A DNA stretch of 64,000 nt from Alphaproteobacteria bacterium (GTDB lineage: Bacteria; Pseudomonadota; Alphaproteobacteria; SMXS01): positions 29,000 through 92,999 of the forward strand of contig JANQQJ010000042.1 in assembly GCA_028284945.1 (NCBI GenBank), in the 5' to 3' direction. The notes under the pieces were generated by a model that saw only the letters and a list, made by a program, of their open reading frames with translations, had not been told where the DNA came from and did no database searches. Shown here one piece after another: positions 62,623 through 64,000 of the stretch (within the stretch, counting starts at the first letter, position 1; each line of letters opens with the position of its first letter). The position numbers and the translations under genes were made by a program.

Positions 62623-64000
62623 CGCTCTACCTGACCAACACGTTGGCGCGAACCAAAGAGCCTTTCGTACCGGCAAACCCTGATCAGGTGACGATGTATG
62701 TCTGCGGGCCAACCGTTTACAACTATGCCCATATCGGCAATGCCCGCCCGGCAGTCGTGTTCGATGTTCTTTACCGTCTGTTGAAGCGGCGGTTTGGGCG
62801 TGTCGTCTATGCGCGCAATTTCACGGATGTCGACGACAAGATCAACGCGGCCGCGAAAGAAGCTAGCCAGCCAATCTCGGCCATCACTGAACGCTATATC
62901 GAGGCCTACAACGCCGACATGGCCGCGCTCGGCGTCCTGACGCCAGACCTTGAGCCACGTGTCACGGACCACATCCCGGAGATCATAAACATGGTGGAGG
63001 GATTGATTGCGCGGGGACATGCCTATGCGGTCGACGGTCACGTCCTTTTCCACGTACCCTCGTTTCCGGCTTATGGTGCTCTGTCCGGCCGCGACCGCGA
63101 TGAGATGATCGCTGGGGCGCGGGTGGAAGTCGCCCCCTTCAAGCGAGACCCAGCGGATTTCGTGCTCTGGAAGCCCTCGACCCCAGACTTGCCGGGCTGG
63201 GAAAGTCCATGGGGCCGCGGGCGGCCCGGCTGGCATATCGAATGCTCCGCCATGATCGAGCAAGGGCTTGGCATGACGATCGATATTCATGGCGGCGGCC
63301 AAGACCTTATCTTTCCCCACCATGAAAACGAGATCGCCCAGGGCACCTGCGCCCATGACGGGCAGCTCTACTGCCGAAACTGGGTCCACAACGGCTTCGT
63401 TACCGTTGAGGGACGAAAAATGTCGAAGTCGCTCGGCAATGTGCTTCTCGTCCGTGATCTGCTTGACGAGGCGCCGGGTGAGGCCATTCGCTTTGCCCTC
63501 CTGAGCGCACACTATCGCCAGCCGCTCGACTGGAGCGCAGACGGTCTTGCTCAGGCAAAGCGCGGTCTGGACCGCCTTTATGGCACGTTGCGCGATCTTG
63601 ACGATGCGCCTGATGTTGCCTGCCCGCCAGGCCTTCTGGGTACGTTCGATGCGGCCCTTGAGAACGATCTGAACTTTCCAGACGCCATCGCTGAACTCTT
63701 CCAGATTGCGAAGGCGGCGCGGCAGGTGACGATTGACTCGGAACGCGCAGCCTACAAGGCAGCCTTGCGTGAGGCCGGTGGATTGCTGGGCCTGTTGCAG
63801 CAGGACCCATCCGCCTGGCTTGGACAGCCCGCAGGACACGACGGTGACACGGCAACAATCCAACGATTGGTCGATGCGCGGCTGGCCGCCCGATCCGTCC
63901 GAGATTTCGCCAAAGCGGATCAAATCCGTGACGAGCTCGCCGCGCTTGGCATCACGGTGGAGGATCGCGCCGATGGGCCAATCTGGCGGAGGACGGGCTG
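62619..64000 (+). CDS. cysS: Cysteinyl-tRNA synthetase, stop codon cut by window edge
   Basis: 460 codons from GTG 62619 are visible. The class I signature HIGN is at residues 38-41 ([11 protein letters not shown]), KMSKS appears in [11 protein letters not shown], and the zinc ligand set is retained (Cys29 in YVCGPTVY, Cys in WHIECSAM, His/Glu in [10 protein letters not shown]). The text ends [14 protein letters not shown], the usual end of this enzyme, followed by TG at the window edge, so probably only the last base of a TGA is missing. It attaches Cys to its tRNA. Placement behind a Zur-type regulator suggests a paralogue used under zinc limitation, if a second cysS exists elsewhere. Confidence 0.93.
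   Translation, partial: MTLYLTNTLARTKEPFVPANPDQVTMYVCGPTVYNYAHIGNARPAVVFDVLYRLLKRRFGRVVYARNFTDVDDKINAAAKEASQPISAITERYIEAYNADMAALGVLTPDLEPRVTDHIPEIINMVEGLIARGHAYAVDGHVLFHVPSFPAYGALSGRDRDEMIAGARVEVAPFKRDPADFVLWKPSTPDLPGWESPWGRGRPGWHIECSAMIEQGLGMTIDIHGGGQDLIFPHHENEIAQGTCAHDGQLYCRNWVHNGFVTVEGRKMSKSLGNVLLVRDLLDEAPGEAIRFALLSAHYRQPLDWSADGLAQAKRGLDRLYGTLRDLDDAPDVACPPGLLGTFDAALENDLNFPDAIAELFQIAKAARQVTIDSERAAYKAALREAGGLLGLLQQDPSAWLGQPAGHDGDTATIQRLVDARLAARSVRDFAKADQIRDELAALGITVEDRADGPIWRRTG

Overview
The window looks like a chromosome segment of a Gram-negative alphaproteobacterium. The evidence is three outer-membrane or secreted giants (a classical autotransporter, a secreted repeat protein and a YadA-type trimeric autotransporter), a TonB-dependent receptor of the type common in sphingomonad and marine alphaproteobacteria, acyl-CoA gene clusters with split MaoC dehydratases, a winged-helix/TolB/TPR regulator, and a Zur-type zinc operon. 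The genus cannot be fixed from the sequence alone. No rRNA, tRNA or CRISPR array was seen.

Layout. (1) 1-16.6 kb: the 3' part of a giant autotransporter (open at the left edge), an AT-rich gap with a hairpin-rich leader, and an 1835-residue secreted protein built from about 20 copies of an Asn/Ala/Gly motif. (2) 17.0-20.0 kb: a two-gene cassette of an SGNH hydrolase and a papain-like/alpha-beta-hydrolase fusion. Neither protein has a signal peptide, and the cassette is flanked by (3) an IS3 graveyard at 20.1-21.1 kb that also holds one small secreted Cys-rich protein. (4) 21.2-30.2 kb: a catabolic cluster (monooxygenase-like ABM protein, SnoaL-like protein, SDR, Rieske oxygenase alpha subunit, thiolase-like protein, split MaoC dehydratase, MarR regulator, polytopic membrane protein, enoyl-CoA hydratase, class III CoA-transferase). 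Two tandem 20-bp repeats lie in its divergent promoter. (5) 30.4-39.7 kb: a TetR regulator and a divergent operon (thiolase, split MaoC dehydratase, SDR, enoyl-CoA hydratase, MFS transporter), then a TonB-dependent receptor and a Tat-type esterase. Matching 20-bp palindromes precede both the operon and the receptor, so they probably form one regulon for uptake and CoA-dependent breakdown of a hydrophobic or ester substrate. (6) 39.6-51.1 kb: a LacI-centred locus. One arm encodes acyl-CoA dehydrogenase, a RibD-like reductase and LeuC/LeuD-type isomerase subunits. The other encodes aldehyde dehydrogenase, a class III aminotransferase, an enolase-superfamily dehydratase, an amidase and an enoyl-CoA hydratase. 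LacI-type palindromes stand in front of both arms. (7) 51.2-59.6 kb: a segment bounded by 160-bp inverted repeats, containing the winged-helix regulator, the divergent trimeric autotransporter and a second acyl-CoA dehydrogenase. (8) 59.8-64.0 kb: a zinc-stress locus with folE facing zur, a perfect 20-bp palindrome between them, then a COG0523 GTPase, a small unknown protein and cysS. cysS runs to the right edge and appears to lack only the last base of its stop codon.

The strongest leads for undescribed biology are the SGNH plus papain/alpha-beta-hydrolase cassette next to dead insertion sequences, the new repeat family of the 1835-residue secreted protein with its structured leader, and the self-consistent operator pairs that define the TetR and LacI regulons. 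Many of the remaining open reading frames are antisense shadows of the long repeat-encoding genes and were left out.
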